From positions 1-17,162 of the forward strand of contig JANXRO010000279.1 in the NCBI GenBank assembly GCA_025356765.1: a DNA stretch of 17,162 nucleotides. The letters are read 5' to 3'. Shown one piece after another: positions 1-8,399 of this stretch; position 1 is the first letter of the stretch, and each line of letters begins with the position of its first letter. This DNA is from Hyphomicrobiales bacterium. Its GTDB lineage: Bacteria; Pseudomonadota; Alphaproteobacteria; Rhizobiales; Aestuariivirgaceae. Both the position numbers and the translations under genes were made by a program. Below the pieces are notes generated by a model. That model was not told where the DNA came from. It did not search any database and was given only the letters and a program-made list of their open reading frames with translations.

Positions 1-1214
1 CTTTTGCAGGCCCTTTCTCTGGCCATCATTTTCAACCGGTGCGCAAAACACCATTGCATGATTGGGCCACCGAACAGGGTGCTGTGTTTGTTGAAACTGG
101 GTTGTGGATGCGTTCATCGTGGTTTCCCAAAGCGGGCGAAGATTGGCTGGCCGCAGCGTCACGCGAGGTGAAAGCCACAAGAGCCGGCGTTGGCCTTTGC
201 GATGTTTCAACATTAGGCAAGATTGATATTCAAGGCAAAGATGCAGGCGCGTTTCTGGATAAGCTTTATTGCAATACCTTCAGTACACTGAGCATTGGCA
301 AAGCCCGTTATGGCATAATGTTGCGCGAGGATGGCATTGCATTTGACGATGGCACCACATCGCGCCTTGCAGATGATCATTTTGTAATGACCACCACTAC
401 AGCCAATGCAGCACGCGTGATGAGTAACATTGAATTTGCTCACCAAGCGCATTGGCCTGAACTTGATGTGCAATATGTATCGGTGACTGAACAATGGGCG
501 CAAATGGCAATTGCTGGCCCCAAGGCGCGCGCCACTTTGCAAAAGCTTGTGGATAATCTGACCCTTGATGATGAGACTGTTCCCTATCTCGCCGCCAGAG
601 AAATTACTATAATGGACGGCGTTGAAGCACGGTTGTTCCGCATTTCATTTTCGGGTGAACATGCCTATGAATTGGCGGTGCCTGCAGATTTTGGCAATGC
701 GGTTGCGCGCGCCATCATGCAGGCGGGTGCGGAATTTGGCATAGTGCCTTATGGTGTTGAAGCATTGTCGATCATGCGCATCGAAAAGGGCCATGTTGCC
801 GGAGGTGAGTTGAACGGCACCACAACAGCTGGCGATTTAGGCTTGGGCAAAATGATGTCCACCAAGAAGGATTATATTGGCCGCGCCATGGCCACGCGCG
901 AAGGCATGGTGGATTCAGCGCGGCAATGCGTGGTAGGCATTAAACCTGTCGACCGTAAAACAAAAATCCGCTCGGGCGGCCACCTTCTGAAACAAGGCGA
1001 TGCACCTTCGATGCAAGCGGATCAGGGTTATATTTGTTCCGTGGCTTGGTCGCCCATGCTCAACATGTGGTTGGGCTTGGCACTTTTATCCAATGGCAGG
1101 GCAAGGCACGGAGAAATTATAAAAGTGTTTGATGGCCTGCGCGGGCATCATTACCTGGCTGAGATATGTGATCCTGTTCACTTTGATCCAAAAAATGAGC
1201 GGCTGCATGCTTAG
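1..1214 (+). CDS. soxA: Sarcosine oxidase-type alpha subunit (or N-methylglutamate dehydrogenase large subunit), C-terminal part, 5'-truncated
   Basis: Only the C-terminal half is present. The reading frame is open from base 3, and the residues before the GTG at 39 (AGPFSGHHFQP) continue the protein, so that GTG is internal. What is seen is the GcvT-like folate-binding domain that ends alpha subunits of heterotetrameric sarcosine oxidases: the RKTPLHDW entry, the FDDG turn holding the aspartates expected near the folate, the FRISFSGEHAYE block, IMRIEKGH, then the NGTTTAGDLGLG and MMSTKKDYIG signatures. In this family the enzyme oxidatively demethylates an N-methyl amino acid and passes the one-carbon unit to tetrahydrofolate. 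The gamma-subunit gene overlaps its end, as in soxBDAG. N-methylglutamate dehydrogenase subunits (MgdC/MgdD) are homologous to SoxA/SoxG, and the methylamine genes next door make that substrate equally plausible. The family is certain; the substrate is not. Confidence 0.9.
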   Translation, partial: FAGPFSGHHFQPVRKTPLHDWATEQGAVFVETGLWMRSSWFPKAGEDWLAAASREVKATRAGVGLCDVSTLGKIDIQGKDAGAFLDKLYCNTFSTLSIGKARYGIMLREDGIAFDDGTTSRLADDHFVMTTTTANAARVMSNIEFAHQAHWPELDVQYVSVTEQWAQMAIAGPKARATLQKLVDNLTLDDETVPYLAAREITIMDGVEARLFRISFSGEHAYELAVPADFGNAVARAIMQAGAEFGIVPYGVEALSIMRIEKGHVAGGELNGTTTAGDLGLGKMMSTKKDYIGRAMATREGMVDSARQCVVGIKPVDRKTKIRSGGHLLKQGDAPSMQADQGYICSVAWSPMLNMWLGLALLSNGRARHGEIIKVFDGLRGHHYLAEICDPVHFDPKNERLHA

Positions 1215-1734
1215 AGTTTCAGCCCTCGCATCTGTTGCAAAGCCCGGCCGTTTTGGCACCAGCAAGGCTGCCCCCGGTGTGATTCTGTCAGTCATTCATC
1301 CTGTTTCAATTGTGATGGTGATCGCTCGTAAGGGCAAAGCCAAAGCTTTGAAAGATGCATTGGCGGCATTGAAAAAAGTTGAAGTGCTTTGGGCAGGGCC
1401 GGATCAATATTATATTTATAATGCTCCGTACACGGAGTTGAAAAACAAACTCGGGGCGTTAGCCTCGGTTTCTGATCAAAGCCATGGCCGCGTGGTCATT
1501 CGCATTGCGGGAACAGAGGCCCGTGCGCTTCTGGCAAAAGGCACACCTGTTGATCTTCACACGCAAGAATTTCCTGTTGGAAAATCTGCCCTCACGCAAA
1601 TGGCCCACGTCTCGGTTCACCTCACGTGCACGGGCCTTGATGAATTTACGCTGTCGGTGTTCAGGGGGTTCTCCGAAAGCTTTTGGGAATGGCTGACCAG
1701 CCAAGCCGCAGAATTTGGCTATCAAGTTTCATAA
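1195..1734 (+). CDS. soxG: Sarcosine oxidase-type gamma subunit (SoxG/MgdD family)
   Basis: 179 residues from the ATG at 1195, about the usual size for SoxG. The start overlaps the alpha-subunit end by 20 bases. A second in-frame ATG at 1207 is the alternative; an upstream ATG at 1129 would bury 66 more bases in the alpha gene and is unlikely. The protein is a small GcvT-like fold without its own cofactor motif, rich in short beta strands (VLWAGPDQYYIY, GRVVIRIAG), ending with the FRGFSESFWEWL segment typical of SoxG C-termini. It would be the structural gamma subunit of the heterotetramer and is translationally coupled to the alpha subunit. Identity rests on this pattern and on position directly after the alpha gene. 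It may be MgdD if the complex is N-methylglutamate dehydrogenase. Confidence 0.85.
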   Translation: MSGCMLRVSALASVAKPGRFGTSKAAPGVILSVIHPVSIVMVIARKGKAKALKDALAALKKVEVLWAGPDQYYIYNAPYTELKNKLGALASVSDQSHGRVVIRIAGTEARALLAKGTPVDLHTQEFPVGKSALTQMAHVSVHLTCTGLDEFTLSVFRGFSESFWEWLTSQAAEFGYQVS

Positions 1735-1767
1735 AAAATTCGCCACTGTTGCCAATGGCGATTTTTT
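1733..1767. terminator. Bidirectional intrinsic terminator between convergent genes
   Basis: The stem TCGCCA (1740-1745) pairs with TGGCGA (1756-1761) around a 10-base loop. It has six A on the left (1733-1738) and six T on the right (1762-1767), so both strands read as a hairpin followed by a U tract. It starts within the gamma-subunit stop codon and ends 14 bases before the permease stop, the right place to terminate both convergent transcripts. Confidence 0.8.
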
Positions 1768-1781
1768 AGTGTTGCGACTGT

Positions 1782-3488
1782 TTAAGCAGGCATGATGAAG
1801 AACCAATTGGCCCAAAGAACCACGATCAAGCCGCCAGCAATTGCCAGATAGGGCCACATGCCAGCTTGCTTCACACCAAGGTCTTGACCCTTCAATCCCA
1901 TATCAACCAACATGTCATCCGGGAATTGTCCGCCATCGCGCACATAGTGGCGATAAGCGAAGATCGGGATGATCAGCAGCGCCATGGCAAAGCCCCAATA
2001 GAGCCCCGTTGAATAGCCCCACGTTTTGGCACCAGCGCCCAACAACACGGCATTGGCAAAAGCCAGAACTGTGTTGAGGCCAATAAGCCAGGTTGGCGCT
2101 TTCCAAGGGCGTTCCATATTGGGGGAGTCTACACGGTGAATCCAACCCGCATTCAAGTTCAAGAAGTTGAAAATAATATATCCAACATTTGAAATTGCCA
2201 AGACGAAGAAGAAGCCCGTGGCATCAGATGCAATCGCCAGAACCGCAACATTGAACAACAGATCAGTCCACATCGCGCGAACCGGTGCGCCGTGCGAATT
2301 TACTGTGCTCAAATATTTGGGCAACCAGCCATCTTTTGAACCTTGATACAGCGTGCGAGATGACCCAGCCATGGCTGTCATAATGGTAAGCACCAAGGCC
2401 ATGATCATCAAGAACACCAAGACGCCATGGATGATTGTTCCACCACCCACCATGTTTCCAGCAGCATCGGCAATGCCAGCACCGCTGACAATCGGCCCAG
2501 CCAACATGCCGTCTAATCCAAGAACGCCTTGGAATGTAAATGGCACAAGAATGAACAGCAGAATGCAGAGAATGCCAGAATAGAAGATTGACTTGAAAGT
2601 ATCAGTTTTTGGATTTTTTAATTCGCGTGTGTAACAAACGGCTGTTTCAAAGCCATAGGTTGACCAAGCGGCAATATAAAGGCCGCCTAAGAAAAGCGTC
2701 CATCCGGGAATTGACCATGTGCCGTTATCAGCTGTTGCCAATGCTTTTGGCGGAACCAATGGACCAAAGTTACCCCAGTTCACTTTACCTGTTAAGATGG
2801 GCAGAATGCTTACCACAAACAAAGTTGCGATAACGGCAATACCAATCCATTTTTGTACAGTGGCAGTGTTAGAAACACCACGATGTTGGATGGCAAAAAT
2901 TGCCAACATCAAAATCACACCAATCACGAACACCGCATTGATATGGGCCGAACCAAACAGGGGCACCTGAAAGCTTAACAATTCCCATGTTTGAATGGCG
3001 GGTGTATGCGCGGCAGTGACGGCTGCAATGGCATCTGCTGCCGCTTTGCCTGCATTGGCCTTATCAGCCAACCAAGCAACCACGTCCGGCGAGGTTGCAT
3101 CAAAAACCGGAATGGGCGCCCAAGCACTGAGGATATAACCCGCAGCAAGCGCGCAGCCCAACGACAACACCGGCGACCATGCATACCAATAGCACCACAC
3201 AAGAAGGGGTGCTAAAAACTTGTTATATTTAATCCAAGCCGTTCCGCCATAGACAGCAGGGCCACCTGACTTGCTGCCGAACATGCCGGCGATTTCGGCA
3301 TAGGTGAATGATTGAATGAAGCCCATCACGATAGAGATGGCCCATACTAAAAAGGCGAGCCTTCCGGCAACGCCTGCAATTCCGCCGATGGAAAAGAGAA
3401 CCAATGCGGGAACGCCACTCGCGATCCAGAAAGCCCCTTTCCAATCGATAGTGCGAACCATTTCGCCACTATTCGTTTCAGTTGACAT
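1782..3488 (-). CDS. APC-superfamily amino acid/amine permease
   Basis: 568 residues from the ATG at 3488, which has a good ribosome site (GGAGGGA, about 6 bases upstream). The longer reading from 3557 adds 23 polar residues with no site and is rejected. The sequence is almost entirely hydrophobic helices, roughly 12-14 segments, in APC order: a first helix with the GIAGVAGR kink, the SGGPAVYGG motif near residue 75, a WCYWYAWSPVL helix near 100, an STYGFETAVCYTREL segment near 300 corresponding to the substrate/gating helix, and GSSRTLYQGSKDG near 410. It is an inner-membrane secondary transporter of the AA_permease_2 type. The substrate cannot be read from the sequence. Divergent pairing with tdm and proximity to sox/tmm/dmm suggest a methylated amine, TMAO, or an N-methyl amino acid. 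Confidence 0.9.
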   Translation of the reverse strand: MSTETNSGEMVRTIDWKGAFWIASGVPALVLFSIGGIAGVAGRLAFLVWAISIVMGFIQSFTYAEIAGMFGSKSGGPAVYGGTAWIKYNKFLAPLLVWCYWYAWSPVLSLGCALAAGYILSAWAPIPVFDATSPDVVAWLADKANAGKAAADAIAAVTAAHTPAIQTWELLSFQVPLFGSAHINAVFVIGVILMLAIFAIQHRGVSNTATVQKWIGIAVIATLFVVSILPILTGKVNWGNFGPLVPPKALATADNGTWSIPGWTLFLGGLYIAAWSTYGFETAVCYTRELKNPKTDTFKSIFYSGILCILLFILVPFTFQGVLGLDGMLAGPIVSGAGIADAAGNMVGGGTIIHGVLVFLMIMALVLTIMTAMAGSSRTLYQGSKDGWLPKYLSTVNSHGAPVRAMWTDLLFNVAVLAIASDATGFFFVLAISNVGYIIFNFLNLNAGWIHRVDSPNMERPWKAPTWLIGLNTVLAFANAVLLGAGAKTWGYSTGLYWGFAMALLIIPIFAYRHYVRDGGQFPDDMLVDMGLKGQDLGVKQAGMWPYLAIAGGLIVVLWANWFFIMPA

Positions 3489-3624
3489 AATTGTTCCCTC
3501 CATTTGTCCCATATGACAAGATAAAAGCGGCAAGTTCTTTTGCTTGTCCTGCTTCACCTCAAGAAATAATGTTGAATGAGATTATATCGACGGTCAAGCA
3601 ATACTGTGGAATAATGAGGCGATC
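3489..3624. promoter_or_regulatory. Divergent control region of permease and tdm
   Basis: This 136-base spacer must hold both promoters. I see an inverted repeat TTGTC-N6-GACAA at 3504-3519, just upstream of the permease ribosome site, as a possible operator, and an AT-rich stretch at 3561-3590. No clean -35/-10 pair stands out on either strand. The tdm ribosome site is GAGG at 3616-3619. The function of the repeat is inferred. Confidence 0.4.
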
Positions 3625-5988
3625 ATGACTTTATTTGTGCCTCAAAATCGAACTTTCCCGCCTGCCAGCCGGATTCTCCGTCGCGGTGCGAAAAATGCTC
3701 ACATCGGTATAGAGCGCTATATAGTCCGGGGCGGTGGCGCCACACTTGTGCAAGTGTTTGTGGGCGACCGCTTCACCCTGCGCGACATGGAAGGTGGCCA
3801 GATTTGTGAAGTTGCATTTTGCGATATTCAATCGCGGTTTGACTGTTCGGCCTTCGGTGCAAAGCCAGATGGAAAGCTTGAAGGGTTCAAAACCCTCATG
3901 GTGCAAGCCAATGACAGCGCCAACCGCATCTTAAAAAAACTTCGGGTTCTGAATATTGATTTGGCAAAAGCGCAATCCTGCACCGTATTCGGGTCAACGG
4001 GCTTTGCCGGTGATTCAGCGGCGTTTGAAATGTGGCGCGATGGCATTTTGATTGTAACAGCGCCTGCCCACGCCATGAACCCGGCAGAGCAAAATACTGC
4101 AACCGATATTGAATTGTTGATCACCCGCAAGAACCCAAGGCGAAAATATGAAGAGGCGCTGCCTGAGGCCTTGGCTGATCCGTTGCATGATATTCGCATC
4201 AAGGCCGCAACGGCCTCTGCCTATTTGGTAAAAGCAGGCGAATTTATTCAAGTGATCGATGTATCAGGCCGCCAGTGTACTGATTTTCAAGCCATGTCAG
4301 CTCGCAAGCTTGATAAAGGATTGGACCTTGCGCTTGATTCAACTGTAACGCGCACACTGTTGGGTCGAAGTTATCCTGCCCCGGGGCTTCCTGCGAAAGC
4401 CTTTGACCGTGATTTCGAACCTCTTGTCGAAATTGTGCAAGACACAGTGGGAAGGCACGATGCATTCGCCACGGCCTGCAATTCACGTTACTATGATGAC
4501 ATGGGTTATCCGGGCCACGCCAATTGCACAGATAACTTTAATGCCGTTCTGAAACCTTATGGGGTGGCGCCGCGCAAAGGCTGGGAGGCAATTAATTTTT
4601 TCTACAACACCATGCTCGATCACAACAACCAACTCTATTTGGATGAACCTTGGACAAGGGCGGGTGATTATGTGTTGATGCGTGCACTCACCGATATTGT
4701 GTGTGTTTCATCGTCCTGCCCCGACGACATTGATGCCGCCAATGCCTGGGAGCCCACCGACATTCACATTCGCACCTATTCCGCAAAAGAGAAGTTTTCC
4801 CGCGCCATGGCCTATCGCTCCTCCCCAGATGCTGAAGCAACTTTGACCAAAGAAACAGCTTTTCACGCCAAATTTGCAGAACACACGCGCAATTTTGGTG
4901 AATATCGCGGCTATTGGTTGCCACAGCGCTTTCACAGTGAAGGCCCAATTGCAGAATATTGGGCGTGTCGAGAAAGAGCTGTGGTGCTTGATCTATCGCC
5001 GTTGCGCAAATTTGAAGTGACTGGGCCCGATGCTGAAAATCTGCTGCAATATTGTATGACGCGCGACATAAAAAAGCTGTCGACAGGCCAAGTGGTTTAT
5101 ACTGCCATGTGTTATGAAAATGGCGGCATGATCGATGATGGAACTGTGTTCCGTTTGGGCCAAAATAACTTCCGTTGGATTGGTGGCGATGACTATTCCG
5201 GCCAATGGCTTCGTGAGCAGGCCGAGAAGAAGGGCTATCAAGCATGGGTGCGATCATCGACAGATCAATTGCATAATATTGCTGTGCAAGGGCCAAACTC
5301 GCGCGAAATTATGAAGGAGATAATGTGGACTTCGACTACCCAGCCTTCGATTGCGGAGCTTGAATGGTTTAAATTCGCGGTCGCTCGCATTGGTCATTTT
5401 GAAGGTGCGCCAGTTGTCGTTTCGCGCACGGGCTATACCGGCGAATTGGGTTATGAAATTTTTTGCCATCCCAAAGATGCGGAAGCAGTTTTTGACGCTG
5501 TGTGGAAAGCTGGCCAGAAATATGGGATCGTTCCCATGGGCCTTGAGGCGCTCGATATGGTGCGCATTGAAGCGGGTTTGATTTTTGCGAATTATGAGTT
5601 CAATTCTGAGACTGATCCTTTTGAAGCGGGCATTGGTTTTACTGTGCCGCTCAAAACCAAGCAGGATGATTTTATCGGCAAGGCAGCGCTTGTTCAACGC
5701 AAGGAAAATCCGCGCCGTAAGTTGGTAGGATTAGAAATTGACTCAAACGAGGCAGTTGCCCACGGTGATGGCGTCTATATACGGCGTGCCCAAGTGGGTG
5801 TTGTTACAAGTTCATGTCGTTCGCCGTTCCTGGGCAAAAATATTGCTTTGGCTCGGATGGATTTTCTGAACAGCGAACTTGGCACTGATGTTGAAATCGG
5901 GAAACTGGACGGGCATCAAAAAAGATTGCCCGCCCGCATTGTGAAATTTGCGCACTATGACCCGGATAAATCCAGGCCGCGCAGTTAA
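3625..5988 (+). CDS. tdm: Trimethylamine N-oxide demethylase (DUF1989-GcvT fusion)
   Basis: 787 residues, slightly longer than the roughly 770 I recall for Methylocella Tdm; the ATG at 3625 has GAGG upstream. Tdm converts TMAO to dimethylamine and formaldehyde in the cytoplasm. Residues 1-400 are the DUF1989 metal domain. Cys285 (HDAFATAC), Cys301 (HANC) and Cys365 (CVSSSCP) form a zinc-ligand set with spacings of 16 and 64, and His298 is next to Cys301. These spacings match the ligands I recall from the Methylocella structure (offset 22). Residues 425-780 are a GcvT-like tetrahydrofolate domain: the IDDGT turn at 503-507, SRTGYTGELGYEI at 600-612, MVRIEAG at 645-651. The N-terminal metal domain cleaves the N-oxide and the C-terminal one probably captures formaldehyde on folate. 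Its stop adjoins the stop of tmm on the other strand. It could be mistaken for an aminomethyltransferase, but the fusion is diagnostic. Confidence 0.93.
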   Translation: MTLFVPQNRTFPPASRILRRGAKNAHIGIERYIVRGGGATLVQVFVGDRFTLRDMEGGQICEVAFCDIQSRFDCSAFGAKPDGKLEGFKTLMVQANDSANRILKKLRVLNIDLAKAQSCTVFGSTGFAGDSAAFEMWRDGILIVTAPAHAMNPAEQNTATDIELLITRKNPRRKYEEALPEALADPLHDIRIKAATASAYLVKAGEFIQVIDVSGRQCTDFQAMSARKLDKGLDLALDSTVTRTLLGRSYPAPGLPAKAFDRDFEPLVEIVQDTVGRHDAFATACNSRYYDDMGYPGHANCTDNFNAVLKPYGVAPRKGWEAINFFYNTMLDHNNQLYLDEPWTRAGDYVLMRALTDIVCVSSSCPDDIDAANAWEPTDIHIRTYSAKEKFSRAMAYRSSPDAEATLTKETAFHAKFAEHTRNFGEYRGYWLPQRFHSEGPIAEYWACRERAVVLDLSPLRKFEVTGPDAENLLQYCMTRDIKKLSTGQVVYTAMCYENGGMIDDGTVFRLGQNNFRWIGGDDYSGQWLREQAEKKGYQAWVRSSTDQLHNIAVQGPNSREIMKEIMWTSTTQPSIAELEWFKFAVARIGHFEGAPVVVSRTGYTGELGYEIFCHPKDAEAVFDAVWKAGQKYGIVPMGLEALDMVRIEAGLIFANYEFNSETDPFEAGIGFTVPLKTKQDDFIGKAALVQRKENPRRKLVGLEIDSNEAVAHGDGVYIRRAQVGVVTSSCRSPFLGKNIALARMDFLNSELGTDVEIGKLDGHQKRLPARIVKFAHYDPDKSRPRS

Positions 5989-7329
5989 CTATTTCACTTT
6001 TAAATATGTTTCCATTGTATCATCCATCGCCTCAAGCCAAGGGGTGTGATGCACTGGCGACATGGTGCCAGTGACAATGCTGCGATAGGCTTTGTTGCGA
6101 TAGCCCATAATATCATGGGCCTTGTCATGTTCCCATTCCACCAAAGTGTGATTGATAGCTTCAGTGTCAAGCTTGGGATAATCTGTTGCGGCGATAAGTT
6201 CTTTCACATAGTCGCCCTGGAATTGGATCATCTGCTCATCATTTTCCAATTTCAATTCGCGCTTTCGCCAAGCCTTTGAATTTTTCGTCATCACATCTTG
6301 TTTTGGCAATTTGATACGGCCCAAAATAACATCGCGCACATACCACGCTTGGGCATCAAACATATTGAATGTGTAGAATTGATCTTGCATCCCCATGTAA
6401 GAAAGTTTTGGATTTTGTTCCCACAACACGCCCTTGTAAAGATCAAGTGGCCACAAACGGTTTGCGGTTTTCAAACGCAAATCCTCTGCCAAAAATGGAA
6501 AATGATGTTGATAGCCCGTGCACAGAATAATCGCATCGACATCTTTGGTGGTGCCATCTTTAAAATGGGCCGTTTTGCCCACAAGCTTTTGCAAGAGCGG
6601 TCGCTGTTCAAAACCTTTCGGCCAATCAAAATGCATGGGCTTGGAACGATATGTCGCCGTCACAGATTTTGCGCCATATTTCCAGCATTGCGAACCAATG
6701 TCTTCGGCCGAATAGGAACGGCCAACGATCAGCACATCTTTGCCTTTAAATTCCAACGCATCACGAAAATCATGGGCATGCATCACGCGGCCATTGAAAG
6801 TTTTGATACCTTCAAATTCAGGCACATTGGGTGTGGAAAAATGGCCGTTGGCCACAATCACATTGTCAAATTGCTCTGTGTACATACGATCTTTGACACG
6901 GTCATGCACAGTTACATTAAACAGTTTCTTTTTCTTATCCCATTCCACCATGCGCACAGGGCTGGAGAACCGCACCCACTTTTTCACCTTGGCTTTTTCC
7001 ACGCGGCCCTTGATATAATCCCAGAGCACAGCACGTGGCGGATAGGATGGGATGGCTTTGCCAAAATGTTCTTCGAATGAATAATCACCAAATTCCAAAA
7101 CCTCCTTTGGCCCGTTTGACCAAAGGTAGCGATACATCGAGCCGTGCACGGGTTCGCCATGTTCATCAAGGCCTGTGCGCCATGTGTAATTCCACAAACC
7201 ACCCCAATCACTCTGTTTTTCGAAGCAGACGATTTCTGGAATCTTGGCTTTCTTTTTGGCGGCTGATTGAAAGGCTCGAAGCACCGCTGTGCCCGATGGG
7301 CCGGCCCCGATAACTGCAACTCTTGTCAT
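5989..7329 (-). CDS. tmm: Trimethylamine monooxygenase (bacterial flavin-containing monooxygenase)
   Basis: 446 residues, matching the roughly 450 of bacterial Tmm. The ATG at 7329 follows GGGGA. It is an FAD/NADPH enzyme that oxidises trimethylamine to TMAO. Motifs seen are the FAD dinucleotide fold GAGPSG (8-13), WGGLWNY (42-48), the FMO signature F178-x-G-x3-H184-x3-F188-R, and the NADPH fold ending in GRSYSAEDIGSQC (203-215). Tyr206 sits where I recall the important tyrosine (about 207) of the Roseovarius enzyme. Tmm proteins usually read GSSYSAED, so the Arg at 204 is a small oddity. It is the last gene of the dmmDABC-tmm operon, 18 bases after dmmC, facing tdm, whose substrate it makes. 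The family is certain; trimethylamine specificity rests on these motifs and on the neighbours. Confidence 0.93.
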   Translation of the reverse strand: MTRVAVIGAGPSGTAVLRAFQSAAKKKAKIPEIVCFEKQSDWGGLWNYTWRTGLDEHGEPVHGSMYRYLWSNGPKEVLEFGDYSFEEHFGKAIPSYPPRAVLWDYIKGRVEKAKVKKWVRFSSPVRMVEWDKKKKLFNVTVHDRVKDRMYTEQFDNVIVANGHFSTPNVPEFEGIKTFNGRVMHAHDFRDALEFKGKDVLIVGRSYSAEDIGSQCWKYGAKSVTATYRSKPMHFDWPKGFEQRPLLQKLVGKTAHFKDGTTKDVDAIILCTGYQHHFPFLAEDLRLKTANRLWPLDLYKGVLWEQNPKLSYMGMQDQFYTFNMFDAQAWYVRDVILGRIKLPKQDVMTKNSKAWRKRELKLENDEQMIQFQGDYVKELIAATDYPKLDTEAINHTLVEWEHDKAHDIMGYRNKAYRSIVTGTMSPVHHTPWLEAMDDTMETYLKVK

Positions 7330-7347
7330 GTATTATCCCCGTTTGAA

Positions 7348-8391
7348 TTATTCTGGAAATATGCCGGAACTGGTCGGCGCACCATCATCATATTTTGAAA
7401 GCCAATCAATTGTCATTGGCCGAAACTTTGTGAGGCCTTTATAGTCGGCAAGTTCTGGGGGCAGATCACGCAGCACGCGGTGGAATCGGCGGGCCCATTT
7501 TGGCACTTGCACCAATTCTTCCATTTTCAACAGATAGCAACGGATTACAAACAAGATGGCATTGCTGCGGGGCAGGCGCCAGAGGCTTTGCAATTCACAA
7601 CGCAAATGAACTTTGTCACCGATATTTTCTGGCGTCACAGTCATGCGGTCTGGCCCCCACTTGGGATAATTTTCGGGGCTGGTGTCAAGGCGCGGATTGA
7701 TGGTCATCGTCCAATTCAATCGGCGTACGGGCTTGCTCTGTTGCAAGTTCAAAAGGAATTTCAGGGCGCGATCAAACACACCCATCTGGTGGGCCAGCGG
7801 AACTGGCCCATGCCACTCCATAAAATTCATTCCGATATCGAAATCCAATGACCAATCAGCTTGCGTGGTAACCATGCCGGCATCCATCCACAAATTATTA
7901 TCACGCTGATCGACGATGCAAAAATCGCCCTGCGCTTGGCGGGTGATATATTCCATCGGCTCGTAGGGAAGCGTTGAGGCATCTCCAAACGTGAACTTCT
8001 GGTCAATGCCCATGGGGCGGTTGATCCAATGCCATTGATCACCATTTTTGGTCAGCGAAAAATGTTCGGGGTATCCAGCCGCTTGTTGTTCCATGATAAG
8101 TTCGAGCACATCCCATTGCCCCGCCATCATATGTGGCAAGGCTTGGCAACGCAGTGGATCTTCTTTCAATACCAAAGCGCGGTCATGCATTTCGGATATA
8201 TAATGCTCATCAACATCAATCAGGCTTTCAAACGCAAAGCCTTTGGGGCCAGCTGGAACATGCGGCTCCATATTCACTGAATACATATATTTGTCTTCAT
8301 GGAACGGGAAGGGAAACCGCCTGATATTTTCAGGGCTGTTGCGATAAGTAAAATCGCCTCTGAATGTTTCCTGTTTGAATTTGATGTTCAT
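7348..8391 (-). CDS. dmmC: Heme-dependent oxidative N-demethylase, dimethylamine monooxygenase catalytic subunit (DUF3445)
   Basis: 347 residues from the ATG at 8391, chosen because GAGGGA lies at the right distance; the GTG at 8403 overlaps that site and is rejected. The DUF3445 signatures are seen in order: HGPVP (194-198, usually IHxPVP), RLNW (224-227), and LRCELQSLWRLP followed by AILFVIRCY (263-286), a block that in this family normally reads LRxERQTLxRLP. The family binds heme and removes a methyl group from secondary amines oxidatively, here dimethylamine to methylamine plus formaldehyde. It lies 8 bases after the dedicated reductase gene. Subunit letters follow the published gene order dmmDABC as I remember it, so the letter is less certain than the role. 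Confidence 0.88.
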   Translation of the reverse strand: MNIKFKQETFRGDFTYRNSPENIRRFPFPFHEDKYMYSVNMEPHVPAGPKGFAFESLIDVDEHYISEMHDRALVLKEDPLRCQALPHMMAGQWDVLELIMEQQAAGYPEHFSLTKNGDQWHWINRPMGIDQKFTFGDASTLPYEPMEYITRQAQGDFCIVDQRDNNLWMDAGMVTTQADWSLDFDIGMNFMEWHGPVPLAHQMGVFDRALKFLLNLQQSKPVRRLNWTMTINPRLDTSPENYPKWGPDRMTVTPENIGDKVHLRCELQSLWRLPRSNAILFVIRCYLLKMEELVQVPKWARRFHRVLRDLPPELADYKGLTKFRPMTIDWLSKYDDGAPTSSGIFPE

Positions 8392-8399
8392 TGGTTCCC

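Noticed and set aside
39..1214. GTG at 39 as the true start of a 391-residue protein
   Set aside because: The frame is open to the window edge and the upstream residues continue the alpha-subunit sequence; the gene is truncated, not short.
3489..3557. N-terminal extension of the permease from 3557
   Set aside because: The added residues are polar, have no ribosome site, and the internal ATG at 3488 has a strong GGAGGGA site.
4688..5296. 202-residue frame antisense to tdm
   Set aside because: Shadow of the tdm reading frame; composition is unlike a real protein and there is no ribosome site or recognisable domain.
6298..7080. 260-residue frame antisense to tmm
   Set aside because: Rich in His, Phe and Ile as expected for the complement of the tmm coding strand; no family resemblance.
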